From Bacteroidota bacterium (GTDB lineage: Bacteria; Bacteroidota; Bacteroidia; Chitinophagales; Chitinophagaceae): 41,388 nucleotides of DNA. Below, piece by piece: positions 33,819 through 41,388 of this stretch (its first letter is position 1; every line of letters begins with the position of its first letter). The DNA lies in assembly GCA_018267575.1 (NCBI GenBank), contig JAFDYF010000091.1, positions 1 to 41,388 of the forward strand, in the 5' to 3' direction. A program made the position numbers and the translations under genes. The notes beneath the pieces were generated by a model, which was not told the origin of the DNA, did not search any database, and saw only the letters and a program-made list of their open reading frames with translations.

Positions 33819-34982
33819 TTTTTCCGTTTGAATAGCTGTGCTAAGATTTTTAATGGCGGTACCCAACAAGTCCTGATTTTGTTCCGGAAATTTTTCAAAA
33901 GGGAATTTCATAGCGGCTTCGAATATCTCCTTCAATGAAAAATCTTCTTGGTTTATTTTTAGTGCAAACTTTTTCTCCGAAAGATAATCAGCCAGGTATT
34001 CCTGTTCAGTTTGGCCCGGCGTGGGGATAAGGATGCTTTTTTTACCCATCCTTGCCAAATCCATCATGGTTGTATATCCTGATCGGCAGATTACCCACTC
34101 AGACTTTGCTATTTTTTCATTGAGAGCTACACTGGAAAGATGGTTATATGTTTCCACAGAAGGAGAAATAAAAAGCGTTTTTTTTTCAGCCGGAAGACCC
34201 CTGATAAAAATGGTTTTATAGGGATAATCTTTTAATTCAGCTATCAATTTGTTTTCCAAAAGAGTTCTTTGTGGCTCGGGGCCCGACAATAAAACCATTA
34301 ATGTATATGTCGGCAAGCTTTCTGTTTTTATAAACCTTGAAAGATTGCCAATATATTGAATAGGCTTTTTTGGAAAAATAGCTGGGTGGGATAATATACC
34401 AGCAAGTGCTTGGTTCTTTTTATTATCCGCCACCCAACAAATGGAAAAGCGATTAATAAACCTGTAGTTTAGAGCCTGCAGTTTTTTCTCGATCCATTTA
34501 CCGAAAGCTGTTTTTATATACAATTGATGGGTGATAAAAACAGAATAAATCTGTTTTGAATAAAGCCCATAACGGTTATCAGAAATGATGAGGTCAAGTT
34601 TTTCGGTGCATAAAAAATTCTTTAGCCAACTGTTTTCCTTTTTGATTTCAGTTAATATCTTAGGAATTTGTAGGCAGATTTTGAAGATGGTGGTCCGTCT
34701 GCCCTTGCCCAAAGTGAGGTTATACCCCGGCAATTTTACCATTCTTAGTGTAGGGAACTCTTTTTGTAGGACTTGGGCTTGGGGACCATCCGAGGCGATA
34801 ATAACCTCATAGCCAGCTTCTAATAATCTATTAATTATCAATACGCATCGTGTGGCATGCCCCAAGCCCCAGTCCAGTGGAGCTATCAAGACCTTGAGGG
34901 GTGCATTGTCCCTAAAATTATTTTTTTGAAGTTTTGGCAAATTTTCTGCTGATTTACATACAAAATACTGTAAATTGGTCAT
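33813..34982 (-). CDS. GT28/MurG-like glycosyltransferase
   Basis: The ATG at 34982 gives 389 residues (the frame opens one codon earlier at a TTG). The N-terminal Rossmann domain begins at about residue 28 (LKVLIAPLDWGLGHATRC), with GxGH as in MurG and monogalactosyl-diacylglycerol synthases. The C-terminal donor-binding domain has CRSGYTTMMDLARMGKKSIL and IPTPGQTEQEYLADYL, typical of nucleotide-sugar binding in GT-B enzymes. Donor and acceptor are unknown. The first 25 residues are not part of the fold. It is divergent from a tiny lipoprotein gene, with only eight bases between the two start codons. Confidence 0.85.
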   Translation of the reverse strand: MTNLQYFVCKSAENLPKLQKNNFRDNAPLKVLIAPLDWGLGHATRCVLIINRLLEAGYEVIIASDGPQAQVLQKEFPTLRMVKLPGYNLTLGKGRRTTIFKICLQIPKILTEIKKENSWLKNFLCTEKLDLIISDNRYGLYSKQIYSVFITHQLYIKTAFGKWIEKKLQALNYRFINRFSICWVADNKKNQALAGILSHPAIFPKKPIQYIGNLSRFIKTESLPTYTLMVLLSGPEPQRTLLENKLIAELKDYPYKTIFIRGLPAEKKTLFISPSVETYNHLSSVALNEKIAKSEWVICRSGYTTMMDLARMGKKSILIPTPGQTEQEYLADYLSEKKFALKINQEDFSLKEIFEAAMKFPFEKFPEQNQDLLGTAIKNLSTAIQTEKL

Positions 34983-34990
34983 CAATTTCT

Positions 34991-35137
34991 ATGGAAAAAT
35001 CAAAGTCATTGTTCTTATTTTTAATTGCCTTGTTTACCATTGCTATGATGAGCTGTAGCTCCGGAAATAAAATTGGCGGCAGCAGTAAAAATTGTGGATG
35101 TGGTTTGAATAAGGGGATGGTTGGTTACGGAAAATAA
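34991..35137 (+). CDS. Very small lipoprotein (48 residues) with CGC motif
   Basis: The ATG at 34991 gives MEKSKSLFLFLIALFT and a lipobox IAMMSC (Cys22), followed by a glycine- and serine-rich mature part of about 26 residues containing KNCGCGLNKG. The reading frame continues upstream without a better start. I know of small cysteine-containing lipoproteins of this form in the Chitinophagaceae but no function. It lies 11 bp before the 82-residue gene, so the two are probably one transcript. Its promoter must lie inside the 5' end of the divergent glycosyltransferase gene. Confidence 0.7.
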   Translation: MEKSKSLFLFLIALFTIAMMSCSSGNKIGGSSKNCGCGLNKGMVGYGK

Positions 35138-35148
35138 ATGCCTGCGCG

Positions 35149-35397
35149 ATGAACACCCGGGAAAGAGATTTACTGGTTCTTGTAAAAGATGAATTTGTCA
35201 GCGAACAATTCATGGAACAGGAATTGGAACAGTTAAACGAAATGCTGTTTCATTACGAAACGATTGACAAGTTTTGTATGGTTCATGAAATGTTTGATAT
35301 AGATAAATATAAAACAATCGACAGATTGCAACTCATGAAATTGTTGATGCGTAAAAAAGAACTCAAACCTTTTCAATTTATCTGCAATAAAAACTAA
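35149..35397 (+). CDS. Small helical protein of unknown function (82 residues)
   Basis: I do not recognise this protein. It is soluble and predicted all-helical, with an acidic first half (NTRERDLLVLVKDEF, MEQELEQLNEML) and a basic C-terminus (RLQLMKLLMRKKELKPF). There is no signal peptide. It starts 11 bp after the small lipoprotein and is followed at once by a strong terminator, so the two genes form a compact two-gene unit. Confidence 0.7.
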   Translation: MNTRERDLLVLVKDEFVSEQFMEQELEQLNEMLFHYETIDKFCMVHEMFDIDKYKTIDRLQLMKLLMRKKELKPFQFICNKN

Positions 35398-35400
35398 TTA

Positions 35401-35427
35401 AAAAAAGCAACCTTGGTTGCTTTTTTT
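35401..35427. terminator. Bidirectional Rho-independent terminator
   Basis: AAAAAAGCAAC (35401-35411) pairs with GTTGCTTTTTT (35416-35426) around CTTG. The A and T tracts make it work in both directions: it ends the small two-gene unit on the plus strand and the S9 peptidase (stop at 35458) on the minus strand. Confidence 0.88.
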
Positions 35428-35457
35428 GTTTTTGGGCTATCAATTTTTTACCAGCTT

Positions 35458-37623
35458 TTATGGTTGGGGATGTATCCATCTCTCAAAAAATTCATAGGTA
35501 CGCAACATCTGGTCGATGCGCTGACGGTTATCACCACTGCGGGTAATCTCGTGGGTTGCGTTTGGATGTCGCACATATTCTACCGGACGACCCAATACCT
35601 TTAAGCTGCGGTAAAGCATTTCACCTTCCACAAACCCAGTACGACGGTCATTATCCCCATGAAAAATAATATACGGGGTGCTGATATGCTCCACATAAGT
35701 AATCGGCGATTCCCTTTCCAAGTTTGCTTTGGCAGTTGGCTCCCAAGGGTAGCCACCAAAATAAATGGGTACCAGCCTCCATGCATTCCCTTCCCCAAAA
35801 AAAGTGGCAAGGTCATATACCCCTCGCTGTGAACAGGCTGCTTTAAAACGATGGTCATGTGCAATGATCCATGCAACAAGATAGCCCGCATAAGAACCAC
35901 CACTCACCACCAGTTTTGAAGTATCGGCCCATCCTTGCGCAACGGCCTTGTCCAAGGCAGTGAGCACATCACTCGTAGGGCCCTTTCCCCAATCATTGAT
36001 ATTTGCTCTTAAAAATGCAAGGCCATAACCCCCCGAACCACGGGGATTGCAATATACCACTCCATAACCTTTGCTGCAGAAGTATTGAAACTCATGCCAC
36101 ATACTGGTTTCGCCAGGCCCCCACATAGCAGAGGGGCCACCATGGATTTCCAATAGCAATGGGTATTTTTTTCCTGGCTCAAAGTTTAATGGCTTCATGA
36201 CCCAATATTCAATAGTCTCCCCTTTTTCATTTTTGAATTCATATTTGTCAGGAAAACTGAGCTTTCTGTTTTGTAGCCACTCACAATTAAATGCGCTCAA
36301 CCGCTTCTGCTTTTGCATGTTCATATCGGCACTATATAATTCAAAAGGATTGTTCACTTCTGTTTTCGCATACACAAGCTGGTTAGATCTAAGGTCAAAA
36401 CTCACAATCCCACTTTCAAGGTTCGAAAGTTGCTCTATTTTTTTTGACTGGATATTGGCTCGATAGATGGGCATAGCACCATTGGATGCGGCAGTGAAAT
36501 AAATATATTTTTCATCCTTGCTCCATTTGATATTTCCTTTGCTACGGTCAAAAGGGATCTCAATAATAGGATTTCCTTTGCTTTTTAAGGAGATGATGGC
36601 AAGTGTTGGGATATTTACAAAAGATGTGGCTCCCCGCTGGAATGCCAACCATTGACCAGAAGGAGAAATGGAAGCACTATTAAAAGTTTTGCCCTTTTCG
36701 CCCAACAATAGTTCTGGATGGTTACCATTGGCATCGGTCAGATATATGCAAGTTTCAAGAACACGGTCTGGGTGTTGCAAGGAATCCATGCTTCCGGTAA
36801 GCACTAGATGGCTTCCATCCGGTGTGAAATCGATTGTGGAATAATTATAGAAACCGTGGGTAAGTTCAATAGGCGAAGATCCTGATTGCAGGTCCTGCAC
36901 AAAAAAATGGTTAAAGCTTATATCCGGGTTAACACCCATCTCGTCCTGAAAATTAAGTTTGTTGACCACTTTTGCTTTTTTGTCGGCAATATCTTTATCG
37001 AGGTAGGCACGGATCTCTTCGATATTCCCATCGGGGTTGGGTTTTGCACTAATGGGACGCAATGCACTAATATTATCAAGTCCCGGTTTTTCATAAGGCC
37101 ATTTTGGCAAAGCATGGAAGGGATTTAGAATGGTATCCTTGATCAAGTCTTTCAAACCAATACTGGATGAAAAAACGATTTTCTTTCCATCCGGCGACCA
37201 TTTGGGTGAGCCGGCTCCGTATTTAAAATGGGTGAACTGGTAGGGTTCCCCACCATCCAATGAAAGTATGAATATCTGCGGCTTGCCATCTACGGCACGA
37301 ACAAAAGCGATCTGTTTACCATCAGGGCTCCATTCTGGTTGTGAGGAGCTCTCCTTGGTGGTAAGCGCTTTTGGGCTTGCACTTCCATCCGTTGGCACTA
37401 TATAAATGTGATTTACGTATTTATAATCTAGTTTGCTTTCCCCATCAGGCTCAATGTGGGTAAGGGTAAATATGGCCTTGCTGCCGTCGGGGCTAATACT
37501 CACCCCGCTGATCGATTTTATATTGAGCATATCTGTTACCTTAATAGGTTGCTTTCCCTCTTGAGAAATAGCGGTTATGCCAATCAGCAGGAAACTAATG
37601 GTAAAAGCAGTACTTCTTTTCAT
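35458..37623 (-). CDS. S9-family prolyl oligopeptidase (acylaminoacyl-peptidase-like), exported
   Basis: I start at the ATG at 37623 (MKRSTAFTISFLL), giving 721 residues with a signal peptide ending AISQ; the open frame extends 43 codons upstream without signal character. Residues about 30-450 form a beta-propeller of WD40-like/PD40 blades (VSISPDGSKAIF, EWSPDGKQIAF, KWSPDGKKIVF). Residues about 470-720 are the alpha/beta-hydrolase domain. The catalytic triad is Ser577 (SGGSYAGY), Asp659 (HGDNDRRTG) and His691 (PNATHEI). The enzyme would cleave short peptides in the periplasm. It is divergent from korB, with 185 bp between. Confidence 0.93.
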   Translation of the reverse strand: MKRSTAFTISFLLIGITAISQEGKQPIKVTDMLNIKSISGVSISPDGSKAIFTLTHIEPDGESKLDYKYVNHIYIVPTDGSASPKALTTKESSSQPEWSPDGKQIAFVRAVDGKPQIFILSLDGGEPYQFTHFKYGAGSPKWSPDGKKIVFSSSIGLKDLIKDTILNPFHALPKWPYEKPGLDNISALRPISAKPNPDGNIEEIRAYLDKDIADKKAKVVNKLNFQDEMGVNPDISFNHFFVQDLQSGSSPIELTHGFYNYSTIDFTPDGSHLVLTGSMDSLQHPDRVLETCIYLTDANGNHPELLLGEKGKTFNSASISPSGQWLAFQRGATSFVNIPTLAIISLKSKGNPIIEIPFDRSKGNIKWSKDEKYIYFTAASNGAMPIYRANIQSKKIEQLSNLESGIVSFDLRSNQLVYAKTEVNNPFELYSADMNMQKQKRLSAFNCEWLQNRKLSFPDKYEFKNEKGETIEYWVMKPLNFEPGKKYPLLLEIHGGPSAMWGPGETSMWHEFQYFCSKGYGVVYCNPRGSGGYGLAFLRANINDWGKGPTSDVLTALDKAVAQGWADTSKLVVSGGSYAGYLVAWIIAHDHRFKAACSQRGVYDLATFFGEGNAWRLVPIYFGGYPWEPTAKANLERESPITYVEHISTPYIIFHGDNDRRTGFVEGEMLYRSLKVLGRPVEYVRHPNATHEITRSGDNRQRIDQMLRTYEFFERWIHPQP

Positions 37624-37784
37624 ACAGAAAATTTTGGTTTTTGAATATACGAAATCATACATTACGTAGGGATAAAATAAAGCACAGGCCCATACACTGC
37701 GATCTTTGTTGAAGCTTCTTGGTACGGATAAACAATTTTGCAGCTTGCCCAACGTTCATTAATGTTTTATTAGCAACAAATAAG

Positions 37785-37792
37785 TAAATTTG
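37785..37792 (+). promoter_or_regulatory. -7 promoter box before korB
   Basis: TAAATTTG is an exact TAnnTTTG match, 16 bases before the ATG at 37809. The -33 region is not a clear match. Confidence 0.5.
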
Positions 37793-37808
37793 CTTTGAAT
37801 TTATAATC

Positions 37809-38846
37809 ATGAGTGAAACTACAACGATCTCTCAGCCTGCCTTGACCGCTAAAGATTTTGCAACCGACCAGGAAGTGCGCTGGTGCCCCGGATGTGGCGA
37901 CTATTCCATCTTAGCACAAGTTCAAAAGATTATGCCAACACTGGGCATACCCAAAGAAAATATTGTGATCATATCAGGGATTGGCTGCAGCAGCCGTTTC
38001 CCTTACTATATGGAAACCTATGGTATGCATTCCATCCACGGAAGAGCAACGGCCATCGCATCGGGGCTCAAGGCCTCTAGACCGGAATTGAGTGTTTGGA
38101 TTGTGACGGGTGACGGCGATAGTTTGAGCATTGGTGGCAACCACACGATTCATCTGCTCCGCCGCAATATGGATGTGAACATCATGTTGTTCAATAACCA
38201 AATTTACGGTCTTACCAAAGGTCAATATTCGCCTACTTCAGAAGAGCACAAAATAACCAAGTCCTCCCCTTTTGGTAGTATCGATCATCCTTTCAACCCG
38301 CTGGCGCTGGCTATGGGGGCGGATGCAACATTTATTGCTAGGACTATGGACCGCGATCCCAAGCATTTACAGCAATCGCTTTTGCGTTCACACCAGCATA
38401 AGGGCGCCTCTTTCCTCGAGATCTATCAGAACTGTAATATTTTTAATGATGGCGCTTTTGAAATCTTTACCGAAAAAGCTTCCAAACCAGTTGAGACTTT
38501 ATTCCTAGAACAAGGCAAGCCATTGGTTTTTGGTGCTAAACAGGAAAAGGGCATTCGCTTAGAGGGTTTCAAACCTGTGGTGGTGGAACTTGGTAATGGC
38601 ATTAGTGCAGATGATTTGTGGGTGCATGATGAAAAAGATTTTTATAAGGCCCAAATACTGGTTCGTATGTTCGATTCCCCCACTAAAGAGGGTCATTTGC
38701 CCCGGCCATTTGGTGTTTTTTATGAAACCGAAAGACCTTGCTACGAAGAAGTGATGAGCCTGCAATTGGAAGAAGTGATAGCCAGTAAGGGAAAAGGCAA
38801 TCTGGATAAATTGCTACGCGGCAACGAAACCTGGACCATTGTTTAA
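37809..38846 (+). CDS. korB: 2-oxoacid:ferredoxin oxidoreductase, beta subunit (KorB-like)
   Basis: The 345-residue protein is the thiamine-diphosphate subunit of a two-subunit 2-oxoacid (probably 2-oxoglutarate):ferredoxin oxidoreductase. The TPP motif is GDGDSLSIGGNH (101-112) through HLLRRN. Four cysteines for the [4Fe-4S] cluster are at Cys26 and Cys29 (WCPGCGD), Cys60 (IGCSSR) and Cys209 (YQNCNIF), as in the archaeal-type enzymes. The alpha subunit normally lies next door but is not present here: the upstream neighbour is a divergent peptidase and downstream is a terminator and a gap. The enzyme oxidatively decarboxylates 2-oxoacids and reduces ferredoxin. Confidence 0.93.
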   Translation: MSETTTISQPALTAKDFATDQEVRWCPGCGDYSILAQVQKIMPTLGIPKENIVIISGIGCSSRFPYYMETYGMHSIHGRATAIASGLKASRPELSVWIVTGDGDSLSIGGNHTIHLLRRNMDVNIMLFNNQIYGLTKGQYSPTSEEHKITKSSPFGSIDHPFNPLALAMGADATFIARTMDRDPKHLQQSLLRSHQHKGASFLEIYQNCNIFNDGAFEIFTEKASKPVETLFLEQGKPLVFGAKQEKGIRLEGFKPVVVELGNGISADDLWVHDEKDFYKAQILVRMFDSPTKEGHLPRPFGVFYETERPCYEEVMSLQLEEVIASKGKGNLDKLLRGNETWTIV

Positions 38847-38876
38847 TTGACGATTTTGGTAAATGATAAAAGAAAA

Positions 38877-38904
38877 GCCCCGCATTTGCGGGGCATTTTT
38901 TATT
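38877..38904 (+). terminator. Rho-independent terminator after korB
   Basis: GCCCCGC (38877-38883) pairs with GCGGGGC (38888-38894) around ATTT, followed by ATTTTTTATT. It ends korB transcription about 30 bases after the stop. Confidence 0.93.
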
Positions 38905-38940
38905 GGTTTATTCACAGCAAATAATAATTTATGGGTGGGT

Positions 38941-38971
38941 AAAAAAATAGCCAGCGATAGAAATCGCCGGC
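38941..38971 (-). terminator. Minus-strand terminator with no recognised upstream gene
   Basis: Read on the minus strand, GCCGGCGAT (38971-38963) pairs with ATCGCTGGC (38958-38950), nine pairs including one G-U, around TTCT. It is followed by TATTTTTTT. The nearest minus-strand gene, the cupin-like one, stops about 670 bases upstream at 39643. The hairpin may end an unrecognised RNA or a long 3' tail of that gene. Confidence 0.65.
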
Positions 38972-39642
38972 CTGTGCTTACCTCTGAAACCACAAAAAGA
39001 AAAAGTTGAAGATTGCATAATGCAAACTTTATTTGATGATAAGTTGATTTTGCTTGGCCCAATGTTTTTAGCAAATTGGATACGCTATGTGCCAACAGAT
39101 TGTGGTCGTTATAACTTACTCAAAATTGCTGGTCAATTTTGAAGATTGCTATTAGCAGATAAGTGTGTAGTACAATTGATAGGAATATAGCCAAATGCAG
39201 CGCTTGTAAATCACTACAAAATTATTTTTTCAGGTTTGAGGCTATACCAATCATTTTTGCACAACTTAAATACAGGCAATTTCTGATTGATTCAAATAAC
39301 ATTAGGGGGTTTTCAACAGCTCGTGATGGCTTACGCCATATACGGAAGTAGTTTCAAAAGGGGGTAGATAAAAACAGATATAAGTAACGAAAAATGAAAT
39401 TTCCAAATAACAATAGCAATGGTGAAAATTTTCGAGGAATTGGAAATGAGGGTTGGAAATTGGATGGAATCGGGTTTGTGTAAATGATCATGGTAATTGG
39501 TGAATTTCCATAAGTCACGTAAAAGTAAAGGTTGTTTTTTTAAAAAGCAATAATTTTTTATCTTTTTTTGTGGAGCGGTGAATTTGCCATTTTTTTGGTA
39601 TCTGGCAACTTGTTATTTATGTACTCAGTTTTTATGAGTTGC
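38972..39642. other. Gene-free stretch of about 670 bp, AT-rich
   Basis: I find no convincing ORF and no recognisable tRNA, tmRNA, RNase P or SRP RNA signature here. It contains an inverted repeat GGCAACT/AGTTGCC (39604-39610 and 39636-39642) just past the cupin stop, the short hairpin TGGCTTACGCCA (39325-39336), and GGAATTGG/GGAAATTGG fragments at about 39436-39465 that resemble the dispersed repeats elsewhere. It could hold a decayed gene or a minus-strand RNA ending at 38941-38971. Confidence 0.4.
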
Positions 39643-40533
39643 CTATTGGGGGCGGGTTTCAAGCTCTTTGGCAGCCGCCCTGAAGATTTTTGCCTGTTTT
39701 TTATTAAACCACCATTCAGGAGCTGTTCTTTTCATTAAGGTATCAATACTGCGCATGCCAAATAGGTTCCATGCCCCTTTAAGTTTTCCGGTGATGGAAG
39801 GTTGGATGGCCCTCAGGCTCATCGCGAAACCACTATCCAGATATTCCATATGGTGCCAATAACCAGCGGGCATAAAAAGGGTATCCCCGTGGTTCAGGGT
39901 TACTTCATAGCCATTGGCCAAACCAAGTGCAGGGAATTTCTCCATGTCCAGTTTATTCTCCTGCTGATCAAAATATTTTTCAAAATTTACCAAGCTGAGC
40001 ACTTCCCAAGGTTTTCGATAAAGTTTGTATTGTTCATTGAAAGGGAAAAGCAATATTTTTTTTCTACCCGCAAATTGGGTATGGAGAATATGAGAAAGGT
40101 CGATGTCAAAATGCATGTGGGTAACCGAACCTTGCCCGCCCACAAATAGCATGGGGAATTTTTTTACAAAGCCGCTCATGAGTTCTTCGGGCCAGGAAAA
40201 ATCCTTGGTCATTTGCGGGGCATGATCGAAAATGTTGAACAAAAAAATCCGCCATGCCGCAGGTCCTTGACTGACCATATCAATATAATCGGCAAAATTC
40301 ATGTAGTCGTCAGCGGTATTGATGGGCGTATAGGCATCGCTTTTGACATTGTTATAAATGCCTACCTGTTCATGGCCTGCCATCAACTTCAAATAATCCC
40401 AGTTCCATTTGGTATAAGCGGGCCATTGCTTTGAAAGGTCCTTTATCACCAATGGCTTCATGGGTGCATAATAACCCTTCCTAAAGTCTTCGGCACTGAT
40501 GCTTTCCACGGTATCTACCCCCTGTAGATGCAT
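39643..40533 (-). CDS. Cupin-like JmjC-domain protein (Fe(II)/2-oxoglutarate oxygenase type)
   Basis: The 296-residue protein belongs to the cupin_8/FIH-like group. The metal-binding facial triad is visible as His141 and Asp143 (THMHFDID) and His227 (PAGYWHHMEY), with the second-strand GDTLFMPAGYW typical of the family. KKILLFPF (158-165) contains the lysine often used to hold 2-oxoglutarate. The N-terminal part (APMKPLVIKDLSKQWPA) is also standard. Related proteins hydroxylate protein or RNA side chains; the substrate here is unknown. It ends in TAG and is followed by an inverted repeat. It diverges from the YrdC-family gene. Confidence 0.87.
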   Translation of the reverse strand: MHLQGVDTVESISAEDFRKGYYAPMKPLVIKDLSKQWPAYTKWNWDYLKLMAGHEQVGIYNNVKSDAYTPINTADDYMNFADYIDMVSQGPAAWRIFLFNIFDHAPQMTKDFSWPEELMSGFVKKFPMLFVGGQGSVTHMHFDIDLSHILHTQFAGRKKILLFPFNEQYKLYRKPWEVLSLVNFEKYFDQQENKLDMEKFPALGLANGYEVTLNHGDTLFMPAGYWHHMEYLDSGFAMSLRAIQPSITGKLKGAWNLFGMRSIDTLMKRTAPEWWFNKKQAKIFRAAAKELETRPQ

Positions 40534-40615
40534 GCAATAATTTTTTGCAAAAATAGTGTTCTAACCGTTAAGGAAATGTTGTTGGGTTTTTTAGCCCATT
40601 CCAGTAGGCCAAGTC

Positions 40616-40648
40616 TTGGAAAGCACCCCAAAATTTTGTTTAAATTGC
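40616..40648 (+). promoter_or_regulatory. Candidate promoter for the YrdC-family gene
   Basis: TTGG at 40616-40619 and TAAATTGC at 40641-40648 are 21 bp apart, near the TTTG / TAnnTTTG consensus. The ATG (40653) is only five bases further, so the mRNA would be leaderless or nearly so, unless a later start is used. Confidence 0.4.
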
Positions 40649-40652
40649 TGCA

Positions 40653-41267
40653 ATGTTACTGCACCTACATCCAGAGAACCCACAGCCCAGGAATATTAAG
40701 ACAATTGTGGAATGCCTCATGGATGGGGGAGTTATTATTTACCCAACGGATACCATTTATGGCCTTGGCTGCAATATTTTTAAGCATAAGGCCATTGAAA
40801 AAATCTGCAGGATTAAAGAAGTGGATCCATTAAAGGCACAACTTTCATTTGTTTGTTATGACCTGAGCGACCTAAGCAGTTACACCAAAAGTATTTCCAC
40901 CCCATTATACCGCTTGCTCAAAAGCCATCTGCCAGGACCGTATACTTTTATTCTACCGGCGAGTAAAGAAGTGCCGAAAATTTTAAAAAGTAAAAAAAAC
41001 ACCATCGGCTTAAGAGTGCCTGACAATTTGATTGCACGCACGATCGTGAAAGAATCCGGTGGCCCTATATTGAGTGCTTCCTTACCGGGGGAAATGGTGG
41101 AAGAATATACCGACCCAGAACTGATCAATGAAAATTTCAAAAATCTGGTAGATATTATCGTGGATGGCGGTATTGGTGGGATGGTTCCTTCTACGATTAT
41201 CGATTGTACAGACGCTGAACCCGTTTTAATAAGAAAGGGATTGGGCGAATGGGAGGAAGGGGAGTAG
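40653..41267 (+). CDS. YrdC/Sua5/YciO-family protein (threonylcarbamoyl-AMP synthase-like)
   Basis: The 204-residue single-domain protein has the YrdC fold: IIYPTDTIYGLGCN (about 28-41) for nucleotide and threonine binding, LPGPYTFILPAS (about 93-104), TIGLRVPDN (about 117-125) and PSTIIDCTD (near 180). TsaC/Sua5 makes the threonylcarbamoyl-AMP used for the t6A base in tRNA. The segment after KIC (RIKEVDPLKAQLSF) departs from the strict KR-x-x-x-x-KPL form and looks more like YciO, a paralogue whose function is less clear. Long Sua5 has a second domain that is absent here. It ends in TAG followed by repeats. Confidence 0.85.
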   Translation: MLLHLHPENPQPRNIKTIVECLMDGGVIIYPTDTIYGLGCNIFKHKAIEKICRIKEVDPLKAQLSFVCYDLSDLSSYTKSISTPLYRLLKSHLPGPYTFILPASKEVPKILKSKKNTIGLRVPDNLIARTIVKESGGPILSASLPGEMVEEYTDPELINENFKNLVDIIVDGGIGGMVPSTIIDCTDAEPVLIRKGLGEWEEGE

Positions 41268-41281
41268 GGTGTGGGTAATTT

Positions 41282-41388
41282 GGAATTTGGAATTGGGGTT
41301 GATTTGTTGATAAGTTGCTAAGTCTGCTACATACGTTCTGCCTTAAGCGTCCAGCGTTCCGCATTCTTTGTGTTTCTTTGTGCCTTAG
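41282..41388. repeat. Dispersed repeat modules after the YrdC-family gene
   Basis: GGAATTTGGAATTGG (41282-41296) is identical to 17733-17747, and GTTGATAAGTTG (41306-41317) matches the module after GH144 enzyme 2. It is followed by GCGTCCAGCGTTCCGCATTC and TTTGTGTTTCTTTGTGCC, which run to the window edge. No gene is seen. Confidence 0.55.

Noticed and set aside
38814..39095. Minus-strand frame of 93 codons overlapping the korB end
   Set aside because: It crosses both terminators and the korB stop; no domain and no start signal.
39163..39351. Plus-strand frame of 62 codons in the gene-free stretch
   Set aside because: No conserved features or promoter; codon use unlike neighbours. Treated as noise.

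Overview
The window looks like chromosomal DNA of a Bacteroidota bacterium, most likely of the Chitinophagaceae (family-level placement is inference). The signs are paired SusC/SusD genes under an ECF sigma/FecR switch, promoters of the TTTG - about 20 bp - TAnnTTTG type, signal peptides ending in A-Q, lipoproteins with short lipoboxes, and little use of Shine-Dalgarno sequences. I see no rRNA, tRNA, insertion sequence, prophage or CRISPR array. Several ORFs open on TTG upstream of a better ATG; I moved those starts and say so per gene. || Region 1 (about 200-23040, plus strand) is a polysaccharide utilisation locus. An ECF sigma factor and a FecR/DUF4974 anti-sigma factor precede a SusC transporter that carries an N-terminal STN signalling domain, then SusD and a LamG-fold lipoprotein, closed by a strong terminator. 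A seven-heme cytochrome c and a 12-loop FG-GAP/ASPIC-UnbV lipoprotein follow, overlapping by ATGA. Then come three tandem glycoamylase-domain (GH144-type) enzymes, a GH43-like propeller with F5/8-C and FN3 domains, an SGNH hydrolase, a 94-residue PH-like protein and a GH3 beta-glucosidase. GH144 plus GH3 points to beta-1,2-glucan (sophoran or cyclic glucan) as substrate: endo-cleavage, import through SusCD, then hydrolysis to glucose. The cytochrome/UnbV pair and the GH43-like/SGNH pair are not explained by that simple pathway. || Region 2 (about 23100-25010) holds a HAD phosphatase and three small minus-strand genes, two of them membrane proteins. Region 3 (25040-31375) is the conserved rimP-nusA-infB cluster followed by a SurA-like chaperone. 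It starts with a good promoter and, before the chosen rimP start, a perfect 10-bp hairpin with a U-rich tail that resembles an attenuator. Region 4 (31400-41388) is housekeeping: a long PurF-like amidotransferase, a SixA-like phosphatase, a GT28-like glycosyltransferase, a tiny lipoprotein with an 82-residue partner, an S9 peptidase, a lone 2-oxoacid:ferredoxin oxidoreductase beta subunit, a cupin/JmjC-type protein and a YrdC/Sua5-family protein. || Intergenic DNA is rich in short dispersed repeats: a composite of about 110 bp after two of the GH144 genes, a palindrome-ended element of about 62 bp in two copies, CCTCTGTG...CCTCTGTGGTAAAA units in both orientations, and GGTGGTTGG-type units. 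Six of the seven genes ending in TAG are followed directly or within a few bases by such repeats. A gene-free stretch of nearly 800 bp (38847-39642) carries a minus-strand terminator with no recognised gene feeding it.
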